Notes: generated by a model not told the origin, from the sequence alone. Positions 1-7,120 are shown, numbered from the stretch's first letter. The stretch is 8,451 bases of DNA from ATZT02 sp038124905 (GCA_038124905.1 JAYPCW010000050.1:1-8451), one strand, 5' to 3'. Program-made: numbers and translations.

Positions 1-3
1 AAG

Positions 4-77
4 TGGGCCCAGAGGGACTCGAACCCCCGACACCTGCCTTGTAAGGGCAGTGCTCTAACCAACTGAGCTATAGGCCC
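4..77 (-). tRNA. tRNA-Val (anticodon UAC)
   Basis: A complete 74-nt cloverleaf is visible on the minus strand. The 7-bp acceptor stem starts GGGCCTA and ends TGGGCCC with one G-U pair. The D arm is GCTC/GAGC, the anticodon stem is CTGCC/GGCAG around the loop CTTACAA, and the T arm carries a TTCGAGT loop. Anticodon positions 34-36 read TAC, which decodes GUA and hence valine. The discriminator base is A. The next bases on the minus strand are CTT, so CCA is not encoded and must be added after transcription. The 5' end lies only 5 nt after the ahpE stop codon, so the tRNA is probably cut out of the ahpE transcript. Confidence 0.96.
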
Positions 78-82
78 GGATT

Positions 83-544
83 TTAAGAAATTGCCGCAAG
101 TGCTTTCTTATATTCCTCAGACACCCTGGCCTCACCTGGGCTGGTAATTGTCTTCCAGCGAACAATACCCGATTTATCAATCAAGAATGTGCCACGGTTG
201 GCAAAACCTAGATCTTCCAAGAAGACGCCGTAATCCTTCGCCACAGCGCCATGAGGCCAGAAATCGCTTAACAAAATTGTTTTAATGTTTTCCTTTTCAG
301 CAAATGCTCTTAAAGCATGATGCGGATCGCAAGAGATGGAAATCATTTCTACATCATCATTTTGGAACCTTGGTAAATCTTCGTTTATTTCGCAGATCTC
401 TCCGGTACAGATGCCACTAAAGGCAAACGGATAGAACATAACTAAAACATTCTTTTTACCCGCAAAGTCGGCTAATGAAACCATTTCACCGCTTTGATTT
501 TTTAAACTAAATTCAGGAGCTTTATCTCCGATTTCTAAACTCAC
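83..544 (-). CDS. ahpE: AhpE-type peroxiredoxin
   Basis: This is a thioredoxin-fold thiol peroxidase that reduces hydrogen peroxide, organic hydroperoxides or peroxynitrite in the cytosol. I start it at GTG 544, giving 153 residues, the same length I recall for M. tuberculosis AhpE. An AGAGG ribosome site sits 6 nt upstream and the preceding gene ends 2 nt before. An upstream in-frame ATG at 592 would add 16 residues lying inside the DUF3052 gene and is unlikely. The peroxidatic motif PFAFSGIC places the active cysteine at C46, with Ser in the Thr/Ser position. The conserved arginine is R117 in the block ANRGTF, and LLSDFWPHGAV (91-101) is an AhpE signature. Cysteines are also present at C51 and C72; C46-x4-C51 resembles the spacing of BCP/PrxQ enzymes that use an internal resolving cysteine. 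The reductant cannot be read from the sequence. The gene follows the DUF3052 gene and precedes tRNA-Val in one apparent unit. Confidence 0.93.
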   Translation of the reverse strand: MSLEIGDKAPEFSLKNQSGEMVSLADFAGKKNVLVMFYPFAFSGICTGEICEINEDLPRFQNDDVEMISISCDPHHALRAFAEKENIKTILLSDFWPHGAVAKDYGVFLEDLGFANRGTFLIDKSGIVRWKTITSPGEARVSEEYKKALAAIS

Positions 545-546
545 AG

Positions 547-972
547 TTAGCCTCTCGTTACTTTCGGTGCTACCAATCTGGTACCTTGCCAATTTTTTGC
601 GGCGCTAATACTGCTAGTAGCTTGCAAGCCCGCAGTTGGCGCCGCATCAGCAATATCTTCTGCTTCTACGTGGCCCGCGCGGCCTCGCTTTGGAGTAAGC
701 AACCAAATCACGCCGTGGTCAGCCAAAGTTGTCATCGCATCCACTAATGCGTCAACCAAGTCTCCATCATCTTCTCGCCACCAGAGAAGAACCACGTCAA
801 CTACATCTGAAAAATCTTGGTCTACTAAATCACTTTGCGCATCTTTTGCGACCGCACTAGAGAGTTCTGAGTCAGAGTCCTCTGAAAAGCCAATTTCTTG
901 CACAACTAGGCCAGGTTTGATTCCTAACCTGGAGGCGTTTTCGCCTACCACCGTGACGGGCTCCTTATCCAT
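547..972 (-). CDS. DUF3052 family protein, function unknown
   Basis: This is a 141-residue acidic, probably cytosolic protein with no signal peptide or membrane segment. It resembles the DUF3052 family, which I know from actinobacteria and which has no established function. Recognisable parts are an N-terminal block RLGIKPGLVVQEIGF (about 15-29), an acidic middle (about 30-57), a hydrophobic strand followed by WWRED (about 58-68), the segment LADHGVIWLLTPKRGRAG (about 83-100), and a C-terminal block with SISAAKNWQGTRLV (about 121-134). No catalytic motif is evident. The ATG at 972 is preceded by a purine-rich AGAAAG that is only a weak ribosome site. The gene is the first of a unit with ahpE and lies divergent to aceE; from memory the same neighbourhood exists in M. 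tuberculosis (Rv2238c-Rv2241). A link to oxidative stress or pyruvate metabolism is only inference from context. Confidence 0.88.
   Translation of the reverse strand: MDKEPVTVVGENASRLGIKPGLVVQEIGFSEDSDSELSSAVAKDAQSDLVDQDFSDVVDVVLLWWREDDGDLVDALVDAMTTLADHGVIWLLTPKRGRAGHVEAEDIADAAPTAGLQATSSISAAKNWQGTRLVAPKVTRG
551..555 (-). promoter_or_regulatory. Ribosome binding site that fixes the ahpE start
   Basis: The minus strand reads AGAGG here, followed by 6 nt and then the GTG at 544. The site lies inside the last codons of the DUF3052 gene, whose TAA stop (547-549) falls between the site and the GTG. This supports the short 153-residue AhpE and suggests translational coupling between the two genes. 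Confidence 0.7.
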
Positions 973-1105
973 ATTCTTTCTGGCTTAATTGTCCCCGATT
1001 TAGCCCTAAGACACAAACCCCCTACCTCTATACCCGCGCCATTGCTAACAAAGGGGTGGACAAGAATAGGCATTGCGAGTTTTCACTAAAAAGAAGGTGT
1101 AAGGC
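973..1105. promoter_or_regulatory. Divergent intergenic region between the DUF3052 gene and aceE
   Basis: These 133 nt are the only divergent spacer in the window, so start signals for both the DUF3052-ahpE-tRNA-Val unit and aceE should lie here. I see no clear operator palindrome or riboswitch. On the minus strand, TATAGA at 1027-1032 could be a -10 box, giving a leader of about 50 nt, but no good -35 sits at the right distance. On the plus strand, AAGAAT at 1062-1067 with TTGCTA at 1042-1047 has a spacing of only 14 nt. Neither is convincing alone; the call rests on gene orientation. Confidence 0.5.
1092..1099 (+). promoter_or_regulatory. Ribosome binding site for aceE
   Basis: The purine-rich AGAAGGTG ends 6 nt before the GTG at 1106; its AAGG core ends 8 nt before it. 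This supports GTG 1106 as the start over the in-frame ATG six codons later, at 1124. Confidence 0.65.
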
Positions 1106-3823
1106 GTGGTTGATAGATTTCGAATGGATCCGGCCTCTCTGCCGAGTCAATTTGTCGACACCAATCCAGAAGAAACATCAGAGTGGATTGACTCATTAGA
1201 TGCAGTTATAGACCGCGAAGGGCCACAGAGAGCTCGCGCCATCATGCTCAACCTCTTGCGCCGCTCTGCTGAAAAGGGTGTATCAATCCCAACTATCGCA
1301 AGCACCGACTACATAAACACCATCCCACCTGAGAGAGAGCCTTGGTTTCCGGGTGATGAATTTATAGAAAAAAGAATTAGAGCTTTTATTCGTTGGAACG
1401 CTGCCATCATGGTTCATCGTGCTCAAAAGTATGGAGTTGGCGGGCACATTTCAACCTATGCTTCAAGTGCTTCTTTATATGAAGTCGGCTTTAATCACTT
1501 CTTCCGCGGTCATGATGCGCCAGGTGGTGCTGATCAAGTTTTCTTTCAAGGTCACGCAGCACCAGGAATGTATGCCAGAGCATTTCTAGAAGGTCGCCTA
1601 ACAGAAGCTCAGTTAGACGGTTTTAGAAGAGAAGTTTCTAATCCAGCCGGTGGCTTATCTTCGTATCCACACCCAAGGTTGATGCCTGAGTTCTGGCAAT
1701 TTCCGACTGTATCTATGGGGCTTGGCCCGCTTCACTCTATTTATCAAGCAAGATTTAATCGCTATCTACATGCACGTGGCTTTAAAGACACTTCTGATCA
1801 ACATGTCTGGGCGTTTTTAGGTGATGGTGAGATGGATGAGCCAGAATCCATCAGTGGTTTAACTCTCGCTGCCAGAGAAAATTTAGACAACTTAACTTTC
1901 GTTATTAATTGCAACCTGCAAAGACTCGATGGCCCAGTGCGCGGCAATGGAAAAATCATTCAAGAACTTGAATCGCTTTTCCGTGGAGCTGGCTGGAATG
2001 TAATCAAAGTTATTTGGGGTCGCTCATGGGATCCGCTTTTGGCTAAAGACAATACTGGCGCGCTAATCGACATCATGAATACAACTCCTGATGGAGATTT
2101 TCAAACCTACAAGTCTGAAAATGGTGCATTTATACGTGAACACTTCTTTGGAAAAGACCCAAGGACCAAAGAATTAGTTAGCCCAATGTCAGACAACGAG
2201 ATTTGGGAGCTACAACGTGGCGGACACGATTATCACAAACTTTATGCCGCTTATCGCGCAGCGCTTGAGCACAAAGGTCAACCAACTGTAATTTTGGCCA
2301 AAACCATTAAAGGTTGGACTTTAGGGTCTCATTTCGAGGGCAAAAATGCCACTCACCAAATGAAAAAGTTGACTCTTGAAGAAATCAAAACCTTCCGCGA
2401 CCGCTTGTACCTAGAAATTCCTGATTCAGCATTGCAAGATGAAAAGAAGCCGCCTTACTACCACCCGGGTAATAATGACCCAATCATCGAATACATGATG
2501 GAACGACGCAAAGCCTTAGGTGGATTCCTCCCTGAGAGAAGATCAAATCCAGTACATATTTCACTTCCTGGAGATAAGGCTTACGAATCTGTCAAAAAAT
2601 CCTCAGGTAAGCAAGCAGTTGCAACCACTATGGCGTTTGTACGACTTTTAAAGGACTTGATGAAAGATCCTGAAATCGGAAAGCGCTTTGTACCTGTGAT
2701 TCCAGATGAAGCTCGAACTTTTGGAATGGACTCCTTCTTTCCTACGGCAAAAATTTATTCACCTCAGGGAATGCAATACACCTCTGTTGATCGCGAACTA
2801 TTCCTTGCTTATAAGGAATCCGAAACTGGTCAAATTTTGCACGAAGGAATTAATGAAGCTGGCTCGGTAGCTTCATGGACAGCTGCTGCAACCTCTTATG
2901 CCACGCATGGCGAAATCATGATTCCAATTTATATTTTTTATTCAATGTTTGGTTTTCAAAGAACCGGCGATCAGTTCTGGCTCGCAATGGATCAAATGGC
3001 AAAAGGATTTGTTATTGGCGCAACGGCCGGTAGAACCACCTTAACCGGCGAAGGTTTGCAACATAATGATGGACAATCTCAACTTCTTGCCTCAACCAAT
3101 CCTGCAGTCGTTGCCTATGATCCAGCATTTGGCTTTGAGATTGCACACATAGTTAAAGATGCTTTAAGAAGAATGTATGGAGATAATCCAGAAAATATCT
3201 ACTACTACCTCACTGTTTATAACGAGCCTTATATCCAACCAGAGCAACCAGAAAACCTAGATGTTGAAGGATTGCTAAAGGGCGTATATCTCTATTCCAA
3301 GAACAAGGAAAAGGGAGTAAAAGCAAATCTGCTAGCTTCCGGAGTTAGCGTGCCTTGGGCCCTGGAAGCGCAAGAAATTCTTAAGTCCTACGGTATATCA
3401 GCTGATGTCTATTCAGTAACTTCTTGGAATGAATTAAGAAGAGATGGCTTAGCTGCAGACCGCTTCAACCTACTTAACCCCGATCAACCACAAAAACAGC
3501 CCTTCTTAAAAACTATTTTCAAAAATAACTCAGCTCCGATAGTTGCTGTATCTGACTGGATGCGAGCCGTGCAAGATCAAATTAGACAATTCATTGATAA
3601 CGACTTCACCTCACTTGGTGCCGATGGCTGGGGCCTTTCTGACACCAGAGGAGCACTAAGAAGTCACTTTGCAATTGATGCTCAAGCAATAGCTTTTGCC
3701 ACCATTCTCAGCTTGGTAAACAAAAAAGAGCTAAAACCACAAGTTCTAGACAGAGCTAAAAAAGAATTAAAACTTAACGACCCGCAAAATGCTGATCATG
3801 GAAGCACTGCTGGCGACTCCTAA
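1106..3823 (+). CDS. aceE: Pyruvate dehydrogenase E1 component, homodimeric type
   Basis: AceE is the thiamine-diphosphate E1 subunit that decarboxylates pyruvate and passes the acetyl group to the lipoyl domains of E2, feeding the TCA cycle. It has 905 residues, close to the known lengths (about 887 in E. coli, about 901 in M. tuberculosis). The ThDP/Mg motif begins GDGEMDEPES at 239-248 and ends with VINCN at 266-270. H417 in NATHQMKK corresponds to the active-site loop histidine. E584 in EGINEAGS is the catalytic glutamate that activates ThDP. SMFGFQRTGDQFW (about 615-627) and GRTTLTGEGLQH are further E1p signatures. The start is GTG 1106 with a good ribosome site. The extreme C-terminus is a short hydrophilic tail. 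The gene stands alone on the plus strand, divergent from the DUF3052/ahpE unit. Its TAA ends 5 nt before an antisense tRNA gene, and no terminator hairpin is visible between them. The reading frame is intact. Confidence 0.98.
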   Translation: MVDRFRMDPASLPSQFVDTNPEETSEWIDSLDAVIDREGPQRARAIMLNLLRRSAEKGVSIPTIASTDYINTIPPEREPWFPGDEFIEKRIRAFIRWNAAIMVHRAQKYGVGGHISTYASSASLYEVGFNHFFRGHDAPGGADQVFFQGHAAPGMYARAFLEGRLTEAQLDGFRREVSNPAGGLSSYPHPRLMPEFWQFPTVSMGLGPLHSIYQARFNRYLHARGFKDTSDQHVWAFLGDGEMDEPESISGLTLAARENLDNLTFVINCNLQRLDGPVRGNGKIIQELESLFRGAGWNVIKVIWGRSWDPLLAKDNTGALIDIMNTTPDGDFQTYKSENGAFIREHFFGKDPRTKELVSPMSDNEIWELQRGGHDYHKLYAAYRAALEHKGQPTVILAKTIKGWTLGSHFEGKNATHQMKKLTLEEIKTFRDRLYLEIPDSALQDEKKPPYYHPGNNDPIIEYMMERRKALGGFLPERRSNPVHISLPGDKAYESVKKSSGKQAVATTMAFVRLLKDLMKDPEIGKRFVPVIPDEARTFGMDSFFPTAKIYSPQGMQYTSVDRELFLAYKESETGQILHEGINEAGSVASWTAAATSYATHGEIMIPIYIFYSMFGFQRTGDQFWLAMDQMAKGFVIGATAGRTTLTGEGLQHNDGQSQLLASTNPAVVAYDPAFGFEIAHIVKDALRRMYGDNPENIYYYLTVYNEPYIQPEQPENLDVEGLLKGVYLYSKNKEKGVKANLLASGVSVPWALEAQEILKSYGISADVYSVTSWNELRRDGLAADRFNLLNPDQPQKQPFLKTIFKNNSAPIVAVSDWMRAVQDQIRQFIDNDFTSLGADGWGLSDTRGALRSHFAIDAQAIAFATILSLVNKKELKPQVLDRAKKELKLNDPQNADHGSTAGDS

Positions 3824-3828
3824 TTTAG

Positions 3829-3902
3829 TGGGGCGGCTGGGGCTCGAACCCAGGACCGACGGATTATGAGTCCGTAGCTCTAACCAACTGAGCTACCGCC
3901 CC
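3829..3902 (-). tRNA. tRNA with CAU anticodon, probably elongator tRNA-Met
   Basis: A full 74-nt cloverleaf lies on the minus strand. The acceptor stem GGGGCGG/CCGCCCC is perfectly paired, the D arm is GCTC/GAGC, the anticodon stem is ACGGA/TCCGT around CTCATAA, and the T stem is CTGGG/CCCAG around TTCGAGC. The anticodon is CAT. It is not the initiator, because it lacks the three consecutive G-C pairs at the base of the anticodon stem and position 1 is a paired G. It could be elongator Met or the lysidine-modified Ile tRNA that also has a CAU gene anticodon; I favour Met. CCA is not encoded, as the bases after the discriminator A are CTA. The gene is last in the minus-strand unit and is antisense to any aceE read-through transcript. 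Confidence 0.93.
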
Positions 3903-4066
3903 AATGGGAATTGCAGTTAGAACTTACCTTAATAAAAATAATGAATTTATTGTTGGCTCCCGCACCTGGACTCGAACCAGGAACCATTCGATTAACAGTC
4001 GAATGCTCTGCCAATTGAGCTATGCGGGAAGGTTCTTTTAACTAGATAAACTTACCAATTGCCCAC
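3903..4066 (-). repeat. Two copies of GGTAAGTT upstream of the tRNAs
   Basis: The octamer GGTAAGTT appears on the minus strand at 3921-3928 and at 4049-4056. It sits 18 nt before the 5' end of tRNA-Met and 19 nt before that of tRNA-Asn. The surrounding spacer is AT-rich and does not otherwise align well. It may be a leftover of tRNA gene duplication, a transcription or processing signal, or chance. The span given here runs from the first spacer to the second and includes the tRNA-Asn gene. Confidence 0.35.
3954..4029 (-). tRNA. tRNA-Asn (anticodon GUU), CCA encoded
   Basis: The minus strand folds into a complete cloverleaf. The acceptor stem is TCCCGCA/TGCGGGA, the D arm is GCTC/GAGC, the anticodon stem is TTCGA/TCGAA around CTGTTAA, and the T stem is CCTGG/CCAGG around TTCGAGT. 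The anticodon is GTT, decoding AAC and AAU. U1-A72 and discriminator G73 match the usual bacterial tRNA-Asn. The body spans 3957-4029 (73 nt) and is followed directly by CCA at 3954-3956, unlike the other two tRNAs here. It lies 37 nt after dnaG and about 51 nt before the CAU tRNA, probably cotranscribed with both. Confidence 0.96.
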
Positions 4067-5875
4067 TTAGGGGCTACCAATCGCATGGTCACGCAAGGCG
4101 CGACGATACTCCTCTAGATTCATTAATTCCTTAAAAATCTCAGATTGCTCCGAGGCAGATAGTTGATCTTGCTCCCTTTGCAGGCGACTTTTCAACTCTT
4201 CTATTTGCACAGTTGCACCAAATTCTAAAAGTCTTGAAAATACTGAGTCAACATAATTTTGATCAACCTCAAAGTTAAAGGGCTCAACCGCAAGAGATGA
4301 AACTCCCTTTTTGATAGTTTCATTTTCAATCTCACTTACTATGCGAGCAGCTAAATTATTATCTATTTCAAATTCGACTATTTTTTCGTACACTTCCCGA
4401 TAGGGCGGGTAAGAAAAGTTATCTTGATTTAATTGACCTAGCCAGCTCTTGCTCAATAAGGGGTATTGAAAAACTACTTTCAAAACTTCTCGCTGAATCT
4501 TCCGCTCCACGGTGGGTGTATCAACAGGTTGTTTAAGGTCAAGAGGTTTTTTAACTTGCTTGTTAGCTAAAGATTCTTCAATAGTTTCCAGATCCAGACC
4601 AAGCCAATTAGCGCTAAGCTTAATATATTCTTTTTGTAGCAATTTATTTTTAATACTTTGCAATACTGGAGTTATTTTTGATAAAGCATTTATTCTTCCC
4701 TCAGCATTAGTTAAATCAAAATCTTTTACGAATGTTTTAATAACAAATTCAAAAAGCGGTATTGAACTATCTATCAAAATCTTTAAAGATTCGTTTCCTT
4801 TGTTAAGCCTTAAGTCACATGGATCCATACCTTGAGGTGCAACAGCAATATAACTTTGAGATGAAAAAATAGATTCCAAATCAAAAGCTCTCATCGCCGC
4901 TTTTTGCCCAGCAGCATCCCCATCAAAAGTGTAGATAACTTTGCCAGATACTTGGTCATCTTCTGAAATCAATCGTTTTAATATTCTTGCGTGATCTTCA
5001 CCAAAAGCAGTTCCGCAAGTTGCGACTGTATTTTCAATCCCAGCTTCATGAAAAGCCATTACATCGGTATAGCCTTCAACTACAATTGCCGTTTTTTCTT
5101 GGGCGATCTTTTTCTTAGCCAAGTTGATTCCATAAAGAACTTGACTTTTTTTATAAACAAGAGTCTCGGGCGTATTTAAATACTTAGGACCTTGATCTTC
5201 ATCTGTCATCTTTCTTGCACCAAAACCAACAACTTGCCCATTCGTATCATGTATTGGCCAAATCAATCGATTTCTAAATCGGTCATAGACGCCTTTTTGG
5301 CCTGAAATAGCAACACCAGCCAGGATCAACTCGTCTTCATTAAATCCTTGAGCGCTGAGATTTTTTGTTAATGAATCCCAACTATTTGGTGCAAAGCCGA
5401 TTGAAAATTTATCGGCAGAGTTTTTATCGAAGCCCCGACCCTTAAGAAAATTACGACCGATTTCTGCTTCAGGATTTGAGAGAAATTTTTGATAGAACTC
5501 TTTAGTTAACCTATTTATTTCAAATATTTTATTTTTCTGGTTTCGATTATCAGAGATGTTGGAACTGCCCTGCTCGAAGCGAAGTTCGATATTAAATTTA
5601 TTTGCTAACTTTTCTACGGCTTCAACAAATGAAAGATTGTCAACTTTCTGCAAGAAAGCAATAACATCTCCACCCTCGCCACAGCCAAAGCAATACCAAA
5701 GCCCCCTGCTTGGAGTTACATGAAATGAAGGCGTTTTCTCATCATGAAATGGGCACAAGCCTTTAAGGCTTCCACCGCCAGCACTCTTGATAGATAAATA
5801 CTCACTAACTACCTGGTCAATGCGAGCGCTATCGCGAACCAAAGCCACGTCATCATTTCGAATTCGACCTTGCAT
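4067..5875 (-). CDS. dnaG: DNA primase
   Basis: DnaG makes the short RNA primers for chromosome replication at the fork, where it binds the DnaB helicase. It has 602 residues, slightly short for an actinobacterial primase. The N-terminal zinc-binding domain has ligands C41, H44, C62 and C65 (CPFH and CFGC). The catalytic core contains the basic motif FRNRLIWPI (about 200-208). The TOPRIM domain shows VVEGYTD (265-271, acidic E267) and the metal-binding DGD at 318-320. The C-terminal third is AT-rich and less conserved, as expected for the helicase-binding domain. The ATG at 5875 follows the dgt stop by 9 nt, and its ribosome site AGGA (5883-5886) overlaps that stop codon, so translation is probably coupled to dgt. 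The canonical rpsU-dnaG-rpoD operon is absent; two tRNAs follow instead. Confidence 0.97.
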   Translation of the reverse strand: MQGRIRNDDVALVRDSARIDQVVSEYLSIKSAGGGSLKGLCPFHDEKTPSFHVTPSRGLWYCFGCGEGGDVIAFLQKVDNLSFVEAVEKLANKFNIELRFEQGSSNISDNRNQKNKIFEINRLTKEFYQKFLSNPEAEIGRNFLKGRGFDKNSADKFSIGFAPNSWDSLTKNLSAQGFNEDELILAGVAISGQKGVYDRFRNRLIWPIHDTNGQVVGFGARKMTDEDQGPKYLNTPETLVYKKSQVLYGINLAKKKIAQEKTAIVVEGYTDVMAFHEAGIENTVATCGTAFGEDHARILKRLISEDDQVSGKVIYTFDGDAAGQKAAMRAFDLESIFSSQSYIAVAPQGMDPCDLRLNKGNESLKILIDSSIPLFEFVIKTFVKDFDLTNAEGRINALSKITPVLQSIKNKLLQKEYIKLSANWLGLDLETIEESLANKQVKKPLDLKQPVDTPTVERKIQREVLKVVFQYPLLSKSWLGQLNQDNFSYPPYREVYEKIVEFEIDNNLAARIVSEIENETIKKGVSSLAVEPFNFEVDQNYVDSVFSRLLEFGATVQIEELKSRLQREQDQLSASEQSEIFKELMNLEEYRRALRDHAIGSP

Positions 5876-5882
5876 TGAACAA

Positions 5883-5886
5883 TCCT
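5883..5886 (-). promoter_or_regulatory. Ribosome binding site of dnaG overlapping the dgt stop
   Basis: The minus strand reads AGGA, sharing two bases with the TAG stop of dgt (5885-5887), and lies 7 nt before the dnaG ATG. Ribosomes ending dgt would stop on top of this site, which fits termination-reinitiation. Confidence 0.65.
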
Positions 5887-7120
5887 AAAAATCTGAGACT
5901 AAGCGATAGGCAGAAGCATCTGTCAAGCTTGCAATTTGGTCGATAATTGCTCTTTTTTGAGAAGTTTCATCTGAAGCAGCTTGAAAATTCTGAAAGAACA
6001 TCCTATCCATTCGATTTGGATCATTGGACAGTCTCACAAATAGTTCTTGAATTACTAATCTTTCCCGCTGATAGTGCTCTTTTGCCCCTGGCCTTTGAAG
6101 CATAAATAAATTTGCAATTGATTTTAGAATTAGAATCTGAGCCTTTACCCGCTCTTCTAAAATTAAATTTGCTTCATACCGTTTTAAGGTTTCGTTTGAA
6201 TAGTGATTCTTAGTTGCTTGCTCAGCTTTTTGGGCAAAATAACCTATTAAATTGCTTGTCATGTTCTTTAAGCTTGCTAAAGATTTTTGCGAACCATCAA
6301 AATCCTGAACCCAATAAGGCTGCGAAAGCAAATAGGTTAGTTGCTCCTCATAAAAGTCAATAGTATGTAGCCCACCATAAAATTCATTTGCCAGGTTGAA
6401 TAAATCATTTGCAACAGACTTTGAATTTAAAGAATTCAAGTCAACTAGCCCGGAGTGAATTGCATCTTCTACATCATGAACTGAATAGGCGATGTCATCT
6501 GCAAAGTCCATTATCTGACACTCAAAAGTTTTTTTATTTGACTCTGAGTACTTTCTAACCCATTCAAATATCTCATAGTCTTCTTGGTAATAACCAAATT
6601 TGGGATTCTCCCCATCAAATCCCCACGGATACTTTGTTGAGGCATCCAAAGAAGCGCGAGTTAAATTCAGTCCCACTGAGCGCTCAGCTATAAAAGTCTT
6701 TGACTCTAATCGAGTAAGTATTCGAAAAGTTTGCGCGTTACCTTCAAATCCACCAAAGTCTTTAGCAATTTCGTGAAGCGCTGATTCGCCGTTATGGCCA
6801 AAAGGTGGATGGCCGAGATCATGAGTTAGGCAAGCAGTTTCAACCAGATCAGGATCGGCACTTAGGGCCTCCCCTAACTCACGGCCAATTTGGGCGACCT
6901 CCAGCGTGTGAGTCAATCTAGTCCGAGGAAAATCATCTGCACCTGGAGCTAGAACTTGAGTTTTTGCAGCTAACCTTCTTAAACCGGACGAATGCAACAC
7001 TCTCGCACGATCGCGAGCAAAAGCTCTTCTACCAGCACGCTTAGGAGGCTCTTCGGTAAATCGTTCTTCATCTAATTCGCTATAGCCTTTAGAGAGGATG
7101 TCGTCATTTAGCTGATTCAA
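5885..7120 (-). CDS. dgt: dGTPase-like HD-domain dNTP triphosphohydrolase
   Basis: This family hydrolyses dNTPs to deoxynucleosides and triphosphate in the cytosol and thereby tunes the dNTP pool; the preferred nucleotide is not readable here. It has 411 residues. The HD metal site is complete: H71 (LTHTLEVAQ), H100-D101 (THDLGHPPFGH), and an aspartate in DFADDIAYSVHD (205-216, D208 or D209). The N-terminus has a basic segment rich in Arg (about 27-49) leading to the conserved SSGLRRL and DDFPRTRLTH blocks. The start is an unusual TTG at 7120 placed directly after the dusB TAA, with GGTGG at 7125-7129 as a possible ribosome site. No other start codon precedes the conserved region, and the in-frame dusB stop blocks any upstream start. 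Position beside dnaG is the usual actinobacterial arrangement and fits a role in supplying or balancing dNTPs for replication. Confidence 0.94.
   Translation of the reverse strand: MNQLNDDILSKGYSELDEERFTEEPPKRAGRRAFARDRARVLHSSGLRRLAAKTQVLAPGADDFPRTRLTHTLEVAQIGRELGEALSADPDLVETACLTHDLGHPPFGHNGESALHEIAKDFGGFEGNAQTFRILTRLESKTFIAERSVGLNLTRASLDASTKYPWGFDGENPKFGYYQEDYEIFEWVRKYSESNKKTFECQIMDFADDIAYSVHDVEDAIHSGLVDLNSLNSKSVANDLFNLANEFYGGLHTIDFYEEQLTYLLSQPYWVQDFDGSQKSLASLKNMTSNLIGYFAQKAEQATKNHYSNETLKRYEANLILEERVKAQILILKSIANLFMLQRPGAKEHYQRERLVIQELFVRLSNDPNRMDRMFFQNFQAASDETSQKRAIIDQIASLTDASAYRLVSDF

Noticed and set aside
545..592. Upstream ATG at 592 giving a 169-residue AhpE
   Set aside because: The extra 16 residues lie inside the DUF3052 gene and match nothing in the family, whereas GTG 544 has a good ribosome site and gives the usual 153-residue length.
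1056..1130. GTG at 1056 as a leader peptide or earlier aceE start
   Set aside because: It is out of frame with aceE, has no ribosome site, and its translation shows no attenuator-like codon run.
4..3902. Identical 19-nt stretch shared by tRNA-Val and the CAU tRNA as a dispersed repeat
   Set aside because: It is the D-arm region, which is strongly conserved among tRNAs, and the flanks do not match.
3930..3953. AT-only inverted repeat (AATAAA...TTTATT) between the two tRNAs as a terminator
   Set aside because: The stem has only A-T pairs and no following T-run on the minus strand, so it would be too weak to stop transcription before the last tRNA.
3829..4029. tRNA genes as integration sites for a mobile element
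   Set aside because: There is no integrase gene, no duplicated tRNA 3' end and no foreign-looking cargo next to them.
4512..4835. Plus-strand open frame of 107 codons
   Set aside because: It lies wholly antisense to dnaG, its translation is hydrophobic and Ser-rich with no recognisable domain, and the dnaG frame is clearly real there.
4991..5179. Plus-strand open frame of 62 codons
   Set aside because: It is antisense to the conserved TOPRIM part of dnaG and has no ribosome site or domain.
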